Source: Sesamum alatum
Taxonomy: Eukaryota; Streptophyta; Magnoliopsida; Lamiales; Pedaliaceae
NCBI GenBank assembly: GCA_034509735.1
Contig: JACGWO010000010.1
Span: 8,755,193-8,819,192, forward strand
Reading direction: 5' to 3'
DNA length: 64,000 nucleotides
Both the position numbers and the translations under genes were made by a program. This document shows, piece by piece, positions 1 through 11,083 of this stretch. The notes under the pieces are model-generated. The model saw nothing but the letters and a program-made list of their open reading frames with translations, was not told the origin of the DNA and made no database searches. Numbering within the stretch: position 1 is the stretch's first letter; each line of letters starts with the position of its first letter.

Positions 1-113
1 CACCCCTAAGCTACATTACACTCACACCCTCATGGTGTGTATAAGTAAGTTTACAAAGGACATGAAGTTTTTGTGTTTCGACCTAATTTCAGGGAGTATA
101 AATGTAATTTATC
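1..113. mobile_element. Right half of a Mutator-like MITE, cut by the window edge
   Basis: This matches the right half of the short inverted-repeat family seen complete at 24691-24948 and 42399-42665. It shares the block of 'cacccc', 'acattacactcacaccc' and the closing 'taaatgtaattta'. The left half lies outside the window. The family has no coding capacity. Assignment to Mutator-like MITEs rests on the 9-bp target duplications seen at the complete copies. Confidence 0.6.
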
Positions 114-336
114 TATTTCTAATTTTGTTTTGATGCAAACTCAATTTTGAGCATTTGGCTAAATCTTATTTTATAAATCATGTAAGTCCATTTAAAACTT
201 ATAAAATGTTAAATCTTATTTTAAAAATAAATTTGAAGTGTTTGGATAAATAAAATAATAAAGCTTATAAGATGTTAGTAATGATAATTTTTGTAATTAA
301 TTTGAAAATATTTTGTATAAGATATCAAAATAAATA

Positions 337-1145
337 GGGTTAAATACACTTTGTTCCTCTGAACTATTCTTGATGTAATATTTACCCCCTAAACTAACAA
401 ATGTAATACTTTTCCCCCTAAAACTAAATATTTGGACAATATTCCCCTTATATTACATATGTATATTTTTAATTCAAAAGCCTCTTTTTAGCACTTTTGT
501 ATTTAAAGTTTAATATTGGAAAAAAAATATATTTTAATTATAATAAAGTAAAATAAAATTAATAAGTTAAAGGCTCAAATTTTATTATATTACATACTCA
601 AATTGAAGTAATGAATGAATATAATAAATACACAAAAAACTTTCATGTAAAAGATTTTATTAATTTGGTAATAAAATTAAGTTATTAATTATTTAATTTT
701 TTAGATAAAAATGAGTAATTACATATTCTTTTTTTCTTTAAGATATACGATAAAATTAAATTTATGCAATTTTTTTCCTAAAAGTGTTTAACTTTTGGTT
801 AAACATATATAAATATGTATATATATATATTGTCAATTTTTTTCAAAAGTATACATGAGTGGTTGGGATATTATATTTATTGCGTATCTATTATATATAT
901 ATACATATTAGCTTGTTAATCCACTTTTAATTTATATTCTTCATTTATTAAAAATTATTTTGAGTTAGAAAATAATTTGGTGATGATTTAATGTGCAAAA
1001 TACTATATTATATTGTGAATAATATAATTATTCAAGGCCTAAGGGGAAATTTTGTCCAACTAGGGGGGTAAGTGTTACATTTGTTAGTTTAAGGGGGAAA
1101 ATATTACATCACGAATAGTTCAGGGGGACAAACTATATTTAACCC
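337..1145. mobile_element. Non-autonomous Mutator-like element with long terminal inverted repeats
   Basis: The ends are long imperfect inverted repeats: roughly 337-440 starts 'gggttaaata' and roughly 1028-1145 ends 'tatttaaccc'. Both carry runs of ccccct/aggggg and the phrase 'aactaacaaatgtaa'. The flanks 328-336 and 1146-1154 are the identical 9-mer aaataaata, a target duplication of the size made by Mutator-like transposases. The roughly 590-bp AT-rich centre has no open reading frame, so it must move using a transposase from elsewhere. Confidence 0.8.
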
Positions 1146-1154
1146 AAATAAATA

Positions 1155-1624
1155 TTAGGAATTCCTGACTTTTTTAAAAAGAGTTTATAAGCTCCTAAAA
1201 TATTATTTTTAGAGCTTACAAGTTCTTTTTTGGCAAAAGTTTACCAAAAACTTCGTAATATCTTATAAATTTCTAAATATTGTGTAAGATGTTTTAAAGA
1301 ATTTATCAACTACCCAAACACCCTCTTAGTTAGATTCATCTTATTTCCTTTGACATATAAAGAAAATATAAATATGTCACAAATTGGATATATCTACAAA
1401 AATAATTAATTATTTTGATTAAAAAATAATATAGAGATACATCCTCTATATTATGTTTTAATTATCCTAAAATAAAAAGACACTATGCTAACAAGAAGTT
1501 AGTGAAACTATATGTTCAGCAAAAGAATTAAAATGATGCAATGTAATTAAGTACATATATATCATAATATTATTATTTCATAATCAAATTATGATACTCT
1601 TACTTTTTATATTTATCTAATATA
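1155..1624. other. AT-rich intergenic DNA, nothing recognised
   Basis: No coding region or repeat with clear ends was seen between the Mutator-like element and the LTR retrotransposon. The sequence is AT-rich with short homopolymer runs. Confidence 0.5.
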
Positions 1625-1629
1625 TACTC

Positions 1630-2071
1630 TGATATGGAAAAGATTATTTAGTTAAACATGTCATTAATGGTGGTTGTCAATTCATGACAAGTCAAAACTT
1701 ACATAATACGAAATGGAGCATAATCCATGGATAGTGGCATTATTCATAGGATTGGAGAATTAAAGGAGAACCCAAAAAAAAAAAAAAACTATGATGCCCC
1801 CTCAAGAAGTTTTCATCTATATCTACCCCCTAAAGAGACGAAGGGCAAGATAGTAAAGAGACATCACTTGTCTTATATAGATAAGTAGTATATAAACTCC
1901 TTCACATTCTCTCATAGGAAGGAGGTTGAATCCTAGACAAAAGATGTATAAGCATTATCTTTTAACTAGATTGTGCTTGCAAAATTTCAAAGATTGTATT
2001 ACATCCCAAATACCAAATAGATTTACTTGATATTTTTGTTGATTTCGTTTAATATTTTTTCGACAACATCA
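1630..2071 (+). repeat. 5' LTR
   Basis: It is 442 bp long, starts TG and ends CA, and is collinear with 5127-5556. It contains a run of 15 or so A near 1776 that is shorter in the 3' copy, and a TATA-like 'gtatataaactcc' near 1888 that may be the element promoter. Confidence 0.85.
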
Positions 2072-2074
2072 ACT

Positions 2075-2091
2075 TGGCGCCGTCTGTGGGA
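2075..2091 (+). other. Primer-binding site of the LTR element
   Basis: The sequence tggcgccgtctgtggga begins 4 bases after the 5' LTR end. This is a common PBS form in plant gypsy retrotransposons. The priming tRNA was not determined. Confidence 0.7.
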
Positions 2092-2228
2092 ACACACAGT
2101 CCTGATATTGAGAATGCAGACATGATCCAGAGTAAGATATGGTGGGGCGACTAAAGAAGCCGAACAAGAAGAACCATATCGTGATGAAAGACAACCCCTA
2201 TTAGAGAACGTGAACGTCGGTCCACCCC

Positions 2229-2710
2229 AGGAAGAGTTGGAAAGGAATCCGCCCCAGGAGAAGTTGGAGGCGAATCCACCCGATGAGGAGTGGGAGGCGA
2301 ATCCACCCTATGAGGAATGGGAGGCGAATCCATCTAAAGAACAATTGGAGGCAAATCCACCTGAGGAAGTGTTGGAGGCGAATCCACCCGATGAGGAGTG
2401 GGAAGCGAATCCATCTGAAGAACAGTTGAAGGCAAATCCACCCTGAGAGGAGTTGGAGGCGAATCCACCCGATGAGGAGTGGGAGGCGAATCCATCCGAA
2501 GAGCAGTTGGAGGCAAATCCACCTCAAGAGGAGTTGGAGGCGAATCCACGAGAAGAACAGGGGGAAGCAAATCCACCCCAGGAGGAGTTGGAGGCAAATC
2601 CACCCGAGGAGGGGTTGGAGGCAAATTCGCCCCAGGAGCAGAGACATAGACAGGAGTTGGAAACGGATTCCCCCCAAAAGGAGTTGGAGGAGAATCCACA
2701 CCAGAAGCGA
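2229..2710 (+). repeat. 27-bp coding tandem repeat, about 17 units
   Basis: Nine-residue units of the pattern L/W-E-A-N-P-P/S-x-E-E follow each other head to tail. The first half is open from 2210; a TGA at 2444-2446 lies inside the eighth unit and the same frame continues from 2453. Units differ by a few bases, so the array is not freshly expanded. The peptide would be acidic, Asn/Pro rich and probably disordered. Its role is unknown. It sits where an N-terminal gag extension would be expected. Confidence 0.8.
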
Positions 2711-3200
2711 AGGCTGAGGTAGAAGTTAGGAGCGAGAGCAGATGGTTTACCACCTCCAGCCTTCAAACCTCCCATGGTCCGAATGACCTAAGAGGCACTT
2801 CAGAGGATAATAGAGGATGTCCCCACCCGCGCTGCTGAGAGAGCTATAGTCCAATTTTTGGATAATCGCCCTGGGAACCTTTGCCACCTCGTTCTCCTTA
2901 CCGAGGTCAACCTAAGCCCTTGGCCCCCGAAGATAACGAGTCAAGAGAAGGCAATCCCCAAAACATGCTGAAGAAAAAACGAAGGGGTAATAGCCAAGCT
3001 ACACCCCCGATAACACACCCCACCAAAAGGAGCTAGAGAGGGGCGAACAAGTGAAAGAAATGAAATTCGTAAGGAGCTCGCCGTGAACAATCGAAGAGAA
3101 AAGGCTTCGCCCAACCCCCCGTCGTTGATCGTTGCCCCTGCAAGAAGAAGCCCTTTCTCAATGAAGATACTAGCAAAAGTTCTTCCGCAAGGAGTCCGTA

Positions 3201-3680
3201 TATCAAACCTAAAGGAATACACTGGCACAGGTGACCCCACTTGGATGAATTTTTAGCAAAGGCAGACTTGCTAGACCTCAGTGATGTCGGATATTGCAAA
3301 GTCTTCCGTACTACATTGGCGAAGAATGCCATGGCGTGGTTCAATCAGCTCCCCGATTGAAAGCTTTGAACAATTATCCCAACAATTTATGCATCATTTC
3401 TCCTTCAACAGAGAATGCCCAAAGACCGCGTCGTACCTATTCACGGTTGTGCAGCAAGAGCATGAAAGCTTAAGAGAATATGTTCAAAGGTTTTTCGGAA
3501 GCCGTACTAGAAGTTTCTCATTTAAATCATGAGTTGCTAGCCATCATTCTCCAACAAAATTTGCGGCAAGGGGAGATTTCGGGACTTAATCGCGTGCAAA
3601 CCACCGACAACCCTTGACGAACTCTTGAGGAGGGCGAAAAAGTATATTCGGATTGAGGAAGCTATTAAACCAATTGCTGA
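3201..3680 (+). pseudogene. Retrotransposon gag remnant
   Basis: The open segment 3281-3532 contains the phrases SFEQLSQQFMHHF and ESLREYVQRF, typical of the gag domain found in plant gypsy elements. A shifted frame continues with matching residues (VLEVSHLNHELLAIILQQNL). Earlier residues near 3240 also lie in another frame. At least two frame changes and several stops mean it is not translated as one protein. Gag would form the virus-like particle around element RNA. Confidence 0.65.
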
Positions 3681-3779
3681 AATTTCAAATTGAGCTAAGA
3701 AAGTTTCTCCATTTTCCCATCCTGAGGTAAGGAAAAAGATAGAACAAAGACGAGGACATCACTACAAATTTAAACTTAA

Positions 3780-5126
3780 TTAGTACTAAAACCTATTAAG
3801 TGTAATATTTCTACCTTTTTCTCGTCTTTAGTTCATGGAATAAAATGGTTGAGTTTTATCTTCACGTCGTATAAGTGTAATTATCCTTATAACACGCTCC
3901 AAATAGGCAAAGTAAAAAGCTCAACTTTTAGGGAAAATTAAAATAGCTTCCTATAGGCGAATAATACAACGCCCAGAAGCTAAGAACTATTTAAACTTGA
4001 GAACTCATACAAAGTTCCCCAAATAACTTGAGATCACAAGCTTTCCCAAGGTGCATAATACTACACTTGAAAGCTAAAAATCTTTCCAAACTCGAGAACT
4101 CCTATGAAGTTCTCTCAAATGAGTTTAAGATTACAAGCTTTCTTGAAGTGCATGATAGAACACCCCAAACCTATAAGATTACAAGTTTTCTTGAGGTGCA
4201 TAATACAACAACTCGAAGCTAAAAATCATCACAACTCTACAAACTTCATAATCACTTCTATAACTGCATATCGAAAATTGTCATGCATGGAGAGATTACC
4301 AAAAAAAAAAAAAAAAACCTCAGAGGATTGAAATAGAATTTAAGAGAGTCAAAATGACTTTGTAAGCAAGTACTTCATGACAACCAAACTTTATAGTAAA
4401 AAAATATCGTCGCACTTAACTCCATCACCCGAAGAAGGAAAGAAGAATCCCACTAGAGGAGAAGTATTATAGTTCTCCTTCAAGTAGAGAAGTTCATCTA
4501 AACTTGAAACACTAAAACTTGACATCGAACCTAGGGGCAGAGGAGCATTCCCCCAACATCATCACAAAAGGAAACCTTTGAACCAACGCCCTTGGGGAAA
4601 GAGGAAGCTAACCTAAAGCAAACATCTAAGGAATCAGCTGGACAATTAAGAAGATTGTGCATAGCTTCAATAACCTATAAGGCTAAACTATCGTCGTCCC
4701 CATCTAAGACTATTACATCAGAAGAACGACGGAAGTTGGAGGGAGGACGGCACGAAGATCCCTCACCCGAAGGAAGAAAAGTGGAGTAAGAGGAGGACCC
4801 CAAACCGTCGAGCCGAGGCATACCGCCTCGGCCCCCGCGGTCGAGGACGCCTCAACCAGCAAGACGGTCGAGGCCCAAGCCTCAACCGGCCTGGTAGCTG
4901 AGACCATCTCGGCCAACCCCGCCAAGGTCGCCTCGGCCCTCACTTTCAGCCGAGGCGAACGTCACAAGAACTAGAAGATGACTCAATTACGTCGTTATGA
5001 TTATTATCAGACATTGAGACTACGATCGAAATTAGAAGAAGAAAGCAACAACAAAAGAATGAAAAGATGCAACTTACCAAGTCCCAATTATTTCCTTCAA
5101 AAATATTTGGAACTTGCAGGGGAAGT
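3780..5126 (+). other. Non-coding 3' interior of the LTR element
   Basis: No protein domain was recognised. From 4020 to 4230 there are three or four diverged copies of a roughly 65-bp unit around 'gattacaagctttc'. From 4800 to 4960 there is a GC-rich block with repeated 'cctcggcc' and 'ggtcgagg' words, unlike the surrounding AT-rich DNA. Pol appears to have been deleted or never present. Confidence 0.5.
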
Positions 5127-5556
5127 TGATATGGAAAAGATTATTTAGTCAAACATGTCATTAATGGTGGTTGCCAATCCATGGCAAGTCAAAACTTACA
5201 TAAAAGAAAATGGAGCATAGTCCGTGGATAGTGGCATTATTCATGGGATTGGACCATTAAAGTAGAACCCAAGAAAAGACTATGATGCCCCTCAAGAAGT
5301 TTCCATCTATATCCACCCCTAAAGAGACGAAGGGCAAGATACTAAAGAGACATCACTTGCCTAGACAAGTAGTATATAAACTCCTTCACATTCTCTCAAT
5401 GGAGGGAGGTTGAATCCTAGACAAAAGATGTATAAGCATTATTTATTAACTAGATTGTGCTTGAAACATATCAAGGATTGTATTACATCCCAAATACCAA
5501 ATTAGAATTACTTGATATTTTTGTTGGTTGCGTTTAATAAATTTTCAGCAACATCA
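5127..5556 (+). repeat. 3' LTR
   Basis: Collinear with 1630-2071, starting TG and ending CA, 430 bp long. It is followed by the target duplication tactc at 5557-5561. The two LTRs differ at scattered positions, showing that the insertion is not recent. Confidence 0.85.
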
Positions 5557-5561
5557 TACTC

Positions 5562-7209
5562 AGTATCTTAGTGGTCTAATATATGTATGGAAAGTGTCGA
5601 ATACAAGTTCTTTTAAAAATAATGTTTTGTTAATAGTTGGAATATGTTCTGAACTATCGAATTCGTAACTGAAGGAATATACGATAGTATCGTATAATAT
5701 TTGATGTGAGCAAAAAATTTTGCTCTTTAGTTAGAGTACAAAGTAATGAAATGAAATGTTAAGAGTATAGATAAGGGAAATTACTCGTTTATTAGGTACA
5801 AGTAAGAAAATGGAATTGAAGTAAAACCTTAAGTAAGAAATGAAGTTGTTATTTTAACAAAAGTTGGTTCTTCCTGTTAGGAGAGCTCTCCATTTATAGG
5901 CAATTCTCAGCCAGTTGGGAAAGATGGAATCCTCGTGGATTTGGTGGAGTTTTATCACAAGGTGGTTTGATAAGGCTGAAAACCCCACGGATTCGGTGGA
6001 GGGTTATCTCTCTACGGTTGGAGGATCCGTCCCGGATTCGATGGAGGGTTATCTCCTGGCGATTGAAGACCTACAATCCTTAGGCACTATTGGAGTCCAT
6101 TGTTGATAAGGATGTCTTCCCGAATTTTCAGCAAAGTGGTTGGGAGGTACGTCCTCAGTCGGAATTCTAAGATTTTAGGTTCAGAGGTTACTTCCTATCA
6201 GAGATGCCACATGTCCATGCTGAGGCGGTTGGTCCTTATCTGATTTTTGTGGGGTGTGGCTTCAGAGATCCTACGTGAATGCCAATTAAACCACCCGTAG
6301 ACGTCACGTGATATGGGCTTTTACTTTGGTCGGGGGATTTCAAGCCCCCAAGCTTCCTTGTGGGGCCACGAGGCCTTCTTGGATCTGGCCCTTATCAGAT
6401 TTGGGTCGCTTGGTCCACTCTGGGCCGATTTACTTCCTGGGAGCACCTCCTACCAGATTCCATGGGGCCTCTACTAGGATTGGACTTTTTATGTTACCCA
6501 ACTTGGACCTCCTAAGACGCCTCTTGGACCTTGGATTCCTTTAGACTCTTGCAATCTCTTTCTTCCTTTTGAGTCCTTTGGCCTGTTTAGGCCAACCCAC
6601 TTTTATGGCCATCAATATTTAAGTATTTGTATTACACTACAGTGCAAACTTATGGATGTCTTTGTAGAAGTATCCGTACATCATATAGTTTTAATTAATT
6701 GATCATTGTTTATATATATATATATATATATCAATTTTATAGTTATTAATATAAATTAGTCCTAACTCAACTCAAGGTAAGTGTAAAGGGAATCTATATA
6801 TGAAATAGTTCCAATATCGGCACAAAGATAAGCAGGAAATGGTGTAGCATCAGAGTGAATAGTTTATGTAGCTGGTAACTCATTCACCTCTCCAGCTTCT
6901 CCGAGCTATCTATCTCTAATTCATTTACATTACTTAACTTACGAAGTCAGTCTCCTCTATAAGACTTTCATTCCCTAGGTACTTTAATTTTATTTTTATT
7001 TTTGATAACTATGGTAAATTTCTCAAGAAAAATGTAGTTGAAGATGAAGAAATAAGGGGCTTGCTAACACAAGATAGTAGACGCATGTGTGATTGGCACT
7101 TGTACTGATTATTCAACAAAATTGTAATTGAAAAGTGGGGAATGCATACCATACATGTGTTGGTTGTGTCATTATTGTGTAACACCAAAGTGGGAAACAT
7201 GGGTGTATT
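5562..7209. other. Intergenic DNA with unidentified GC-richer repeat
   Basis: No gene is recognised. A GC-richer block at about 5880-6620 stands out. It contains three diverged copies of 'ggatt.g.tggagggttatc' (near 5938, 5990 and 6034) and resembles the regulatory part of an LTR, but I found no partner copy or target duplication. A (ta)n run lies at 6713-6731. Short open frames here have no recognisable domain. Confidence 0.4.
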
Positions 7210-7600
7210 ATAATTATATCCTAAAAGGACAAAAATACCCTTTTATCAGGATTCACGTTCAGTGGCTTCGAGTCGGTCTCTCGACCTAACCTGCTCCCGC
7301 AACCCGCTCTGAATGACCCGCAATTGGAGCCGTTTATCATCTGATTGCATCTAGTTGGAGATAACGCCATGTGACCAGGTAAGTTGGCACATTTATCTCT
7401 ATAAATACATTCAGCATGCCTCATTTATGCTAAGATATTTATTACAATCATCCAGCATTAAATACATCAAGCTAGCATCTTCAATCTAGATCTCAGGTTG
7501 ACTTAACTATCGGAGGGTCTTAGCTGTGACCTACCAACAAGCTTAACGATTTGTTCTTTTCTCGAGTCCCAAACTGCATCTTGGATACACTTGGAGAGGC
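7210..7600 (+). repeat. Possible LTR fragment
   Basis: The block has a TATA-like 'ctctataaatacattcag' near 7396, followed by 'cattaaatacatcaagctag' and 'gacttaactatcggagggt', a layout resembling the R-U5 region of plant gypsy LTRs. No second copy, PBS or target duplication is in the window, so this is tentative. Confidence 0.3.
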
Positions 7601-7640
7601 CTTCGATCTCGTATCTCAGATATGTGGGATACAAATTTCT

Positions 7641-7887
7641 GGGTAAAATGCTTTTTTGGTCCCGTAAGGTTAGGGCATTATTTGTTTTGGTACCACAACT
7701 TAGGTAGGTGGCTGTTTTAGTCCCATAAAACACGTTTTTCAATTTTTTTGTGCAACTTAGGTAGGTGGTTGTTTTAGTCCCATATAAAATTGAAAACGTG
7801 TTTGGGACTAAAACAGCCACCTACCTAAGTTGTGGTACCAAAACAAATAATGCCCTAGTCTTACGGAACCAAAAAAGCATTTTGCCC
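7641..7887. mobile_element. Fold-back MITE (GGGYAAAATGC family)
   Basis: The whole element is nearly an inverted repeat. The left arm runs gggtaaaatgc, tggtcccgtaaggttagggc, ttgttttggtaccacaactt; the right arm is the complement ending aagcattttgccc. Flanking 9-mers caaatttct (7632-7640) and caatattct (7888-7896) agree at 7 of 9 positions, compatible with an old Mutator-type target duplication. A related, longer copy lies at 37412-37785. No coding capacity. Confidence 0.7.
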
Positions 7888-7967
7888 CAATATTCTGCAC
7901 CATTTCTTCCTCGTGGAATGTTGAGACTTTGTTCCGCACCCTCTAGCCAAAACAACAAGTTAACAAA

Positions 7968-8911
7968 TATATATGTTCCTTTTATTCTATTAGGGTTGTG
8001 TACATAAATAATTAAGTATTATCTACATATGTTTCATTTTTTGGTGATATTACTTTTATGTGAGCCTATGATTCGTGCTAGCACTAATCTATTTTGAACT
8101 GCATGAGTGGTTGATGATTACTTTGAAATGATTATGTGAAAGTGAAATGAGGAAACCCATTGAGATGTGCCATTGGTTGTTTGATATCAGTGTTATGTGC
8201 TTGTACGTGAAAAATGCGGCTATACGGTTTTTTATGTGGCTAGTTGGCTTACAAGAACGGTGATATGTGGAATCGAGGGAGTGATGGAAATTGAATGTAA
8301 TTATGATATGAATACCCCTTGATGTTGTTGAATAGCCAATGTGACAAAATGAAATGAAAAGAGCTATGATGCGATATGAAAAGAGCTATGATGCGATATG
8401 AAAAGAGCTATGATGTGAAATGAGATTGATGAGCCTGTGTGGCATGTCAAGGGGATTCATGTATATATATATGAATGAAGAGTGAGGTTGAGTTGGTGGA
8501 GAAAACCACTATATCACCTTTCTGGTAAGTCAACTAGGAAAAGACAAGTTTGATTGATTGTCGTGTTATGGGATGACTACATGGAGAAATGAAATGAAAT
8601 GTGCTTGATTAAGTTGATTATATTTTATATTTGTTGCTTGTTTTTGTCTGGTTGATATAATTGAGGTGCGTGTATAATTGGTACTGGTTATTTACTTATT
8701 GAGTTGCAGGCTTATTCCTCTGCTAATATTTTTCAGGTGTAGATTTTGCTGTGCCTATTCACGACAACTAGGTTCACGTTTTGCATTCCAGTCAGGTCGG
8801 GCCAGTATGCAGTTTTCTCCTCATTGTAAATAGAAATAGAAGTCTCATTTTGGATTAAAAGCGAGAATGGCATGTGAACTAACTATAACGGTTCCATTTT
8901 TTTACGTACTT

Positions 8912-8943
<32 letters not shown>

Positions 8944-9108
8944 ATTTTGTAGATGAGATGATAGATATGCTTGTTGAGATTTTTAGGCTACGTATAATTA
9001 TGATCAGTAGGGACTAGATTATGTTCATAATTACATATATAATCAGGGTTTACATTAAGTGTGATATTTAGGGAAGATATAATCGTAGTGCCGTTAGAGG
9101 GTACTACA
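7968..9108 (+). repeat. Gypsy LTR A (5', left-truncated)
   Basis: Homology to LTRs B and C begins near 'tatatatgttcc' and ends gtactaca just before the PBS. The promoter-proximal part present in B and C (from TGTGACGC onward) is missing. It contains three copies of the 22-bp word 'gaaaagagctatgatgcg' near 8355-8420. Confidence 0.75.
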
Positions 9109-9110
9109 TT

Positions 9111-9130
9111 TGGTGGTATCAGAGTAGGGA
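9111..9130 (+). other. Gypsy PBS, tRNA-iMet type
   Basis: The stretch tggtatcagag at 9114-9124 follows LTR A by a few bases and matches the initiator-methionine tRNA primer site used by many plant LTR elements. Confidence 0.75.
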
Positions 9131-9200
9131 TTAGATTCTCTGGGGTATTTGATGATATGTGGTATTATACGTAAAATCTATATTATGAGTCTAATTATAC

Positions 9201-10430
9201 ATGTGCATTTCACATAGGATGGAAGCGTCAGGTGAAAACGCTGCTGGCCCAACTGAGTCATTAGAGTCTGTAGAGGGTCATGATCATGCATCTGAACATC
9301 AGGGGTTAGAAGCTCCGAATAGAAACGTTCCCCAACCAGAAATAAATCCTTTTATGCAACAATTCCTAGAGTTTATGCAGAGGATGGCTCAACCATCACA
9401 ACCCCAATCCCAACCACAAGATGTAGTCATTGATAAAAACTATGAGATAGTTAGAAGGTAGGGTGCGAAGGTATTTGCTGGTACAACTGATCCTGCAGAA
9501 GCAGAAGAATGGTTGAGAAATACAGAAAGAGTTCTAGATCGAATCGAATGCACTTCTGAACAAAAGTTGAGGTATGCGGTGTCTTTATTGGAGAAAGATG
9601 CGTTGGATTGGTGGAAAACTATTCCAGGGAGTAAGAATCGACCAATCACTTTAACATGGAATGATTTCTTGAGGGAATTTGCTGAGAAATACACTCCACC
9701 GGTCTACAGAAACCGTAAGAAAGCTGAATTTCTAGAGTTAAAGCAAAATGATTTGTCTGTTGCCGAATACGAGCTATAATTTGTGAGGTTATCCAAGTAT
9801 GCTCCAGAAGAGGTAAGTACTGATGAATTGAGGAAAGACAAATTTGAAAGAGGCCTGAGGCTTGAGATACGAGAGAAGATAGCAATTAAACCTCCAAGTT
9901 ACAGTGTATTTTTGGAAGCAACATTGAGAGCGGAAGAGACATCCATAGAAAGGAATTCCGCTGAATCTAAACGGAAGAAGGGGATAGGTAATCCTAACTT
10001 TACAGGTGGGCCAAGCGGTGCAGTTTCTTTTACGAGTTCTGGTTTTCAGAGAGGTGGGTACAGAGGCCGAGGAATGAGTCAAACTAATAGGTCTCCATCA
10101 GTGTCGTCAAGTAGAGGCGGAGCTACCTCAGTCGGATTTGGGGGAAGACAGGGTCCAACCAGATCGTTTAGTGGAAGGTCTATTCCCTCGTGCACAAATT
10201 GCGATAGGAAATACACCGGTGAATGTTGGGGAATCCAGCCAATCGTGTGTTATCGTTGCCACCAACTAGGGTATATTGTCAGAGATTGTCCTACGTGGAG
10301 AGTTGACGCCAGTGGATCTCAGCTTTCAGGACCCAGTAGTGTGGGGGAAAATGTACAACGGGTTGGTACGAGTAGAGGGCGAGGCAGAGGTGGTCGAGGT
10401 AGCGGGACTATTTCTACAACATCGACTTGA
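9201..10430 (+). pseudogene. Gypsy gag with in-frame stops
   Basis: One frame runs from the ATG at 9201 to the TGA at 10428-10430 but is broken by TAG at 9459 and TAA at 9777. The capsid-like domain includes AEEWLRNTERVLDRIECT, DALDWWKT and FVRLSKYAPEEVSTDEL, as in plant gypsy gag. A Gly/Arg/Ser-rich stretch (about 10000-10180) leads to a zinc knuckle CYRCHQLGYIVRDC at about 10246-10290, in which the usual His of CX2CX4HX4C is Tyr. The stop at 10428 separates gag from the protease in the same frame. Confidence 0.8.
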
Positions 10431-10460
10431 CAGAGTAGTCAATCTCAGCCACAAGCAAGA

Positions 10461-11083
10461 GTGTATGCCATCACTAGAGAGCAAGCTCCTACTGCACCTG
10501 AGGTCATTATTGGTTCCTTTTCTATTTGCAATTCTGGTGCTCATGTGTTAATTGATCCAGGATCTACTTGTTCATTTATATCACATGATTTTGCATCACG
10601 TGTGCATGCTAGTATTGAACCGTTAGGGCATGACTTATGCGTATCTATGCCTGCTGGTGGGGTTATACTTGTTAACACAGTAGTGAGATTTTGTCCAATA
10701 GTAGTAGATAGTATCACACTATATGCAGATTTGGTGGTGATACACCTTAGGGAGTTTGACGTTATTATGGGGATGGATTGGTTATCTAGTAATCATGCTT
10801 TGGTAGACTGTCAAACAAAAGAGGTGGCTGTAGAAATCAATGGGCAAATGAAGACGGTTATAGTGGGAGAAAGAAAAATTATACCTAACTGCTTAATTTC
10901 TGTTGTGACTGCTTTTAATTTAATTAGAGGAGGGTGTGAAGCATATCTAGCCAGTGTACGTGATGTTACGAAGGTCAGTCCAGGTGTGTTAGATGTTCTA
11001 GTAGTTAGGGAATTTCTTGATGTTTTTCCAGAAGAATTACCCGGGTTACCACCTCATCGAGAAGTGGATTTTGAAATAGAAAA
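10461..11083 (+). pseudogene. Gypsy aspartic protease region
   Basis: It continues the gag frame after the stop at 10428. The retropepsin-like motif VLIDPGSTCSFIS has the D-x-G replaced by D-P-G (family usual: DSGATHSF or similar), and later FDVIMGMDWLSSN is the conserved flap-side motif. Downstream VVREFLDVFPEELPGLPP is the linker before reverse transcriptase. The frame is lost at about 11080-11087, after which the reverse transcriptase continues in a different frame. Confidence 0.8.

Larger units (their letters stand above)
1630..5556 (+). mobile_element. Complete non-autonomous LTR retrotransposon (gypsy-like) lacking pol
   Basis: Two near-identical LTRs (1630-2071 and 5127-5556) begin tgatatgg and end caacatca. 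The element is flanked by a perfect 5-bp duplication tactc (1625-1629 and 5557-5561), which marks integrase-mediated insertion. A primer-binding-like site tggcgccgtctgtggga follows the 5' LTR, and a purine tract gcaggggaag precedes the 3' LTR. The 3 kb interior has a 27-bp tandem coding repeat and a gag remnant. I found no protease, reverse transcriptase, RNase H or integrase, so it depends on a partner element. The PBS type and the gag similarity favour Ty3/gypsy. Confidence 0.85.

Noticed and set aside
2201..2753. Long minus-strand open frames over the 27-bp repeat array
   Set aside because: They are reverse-strand readings of the repeat; its 27-bp unit keeps all frames open. The plus frame is adjacent to gag in the same orientation.
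8350..8425. Regular 22-bp repeats as a CRISPR array
   Set aside because: There are no unique spacers, the units are contiguous, they sit in an LTR, and this is a plant genome.
9111..9130. tRNA gene fragment
   Set aside because: Only the primer-binding stretch is present next to an LTR; no cloverleaf can be formed.
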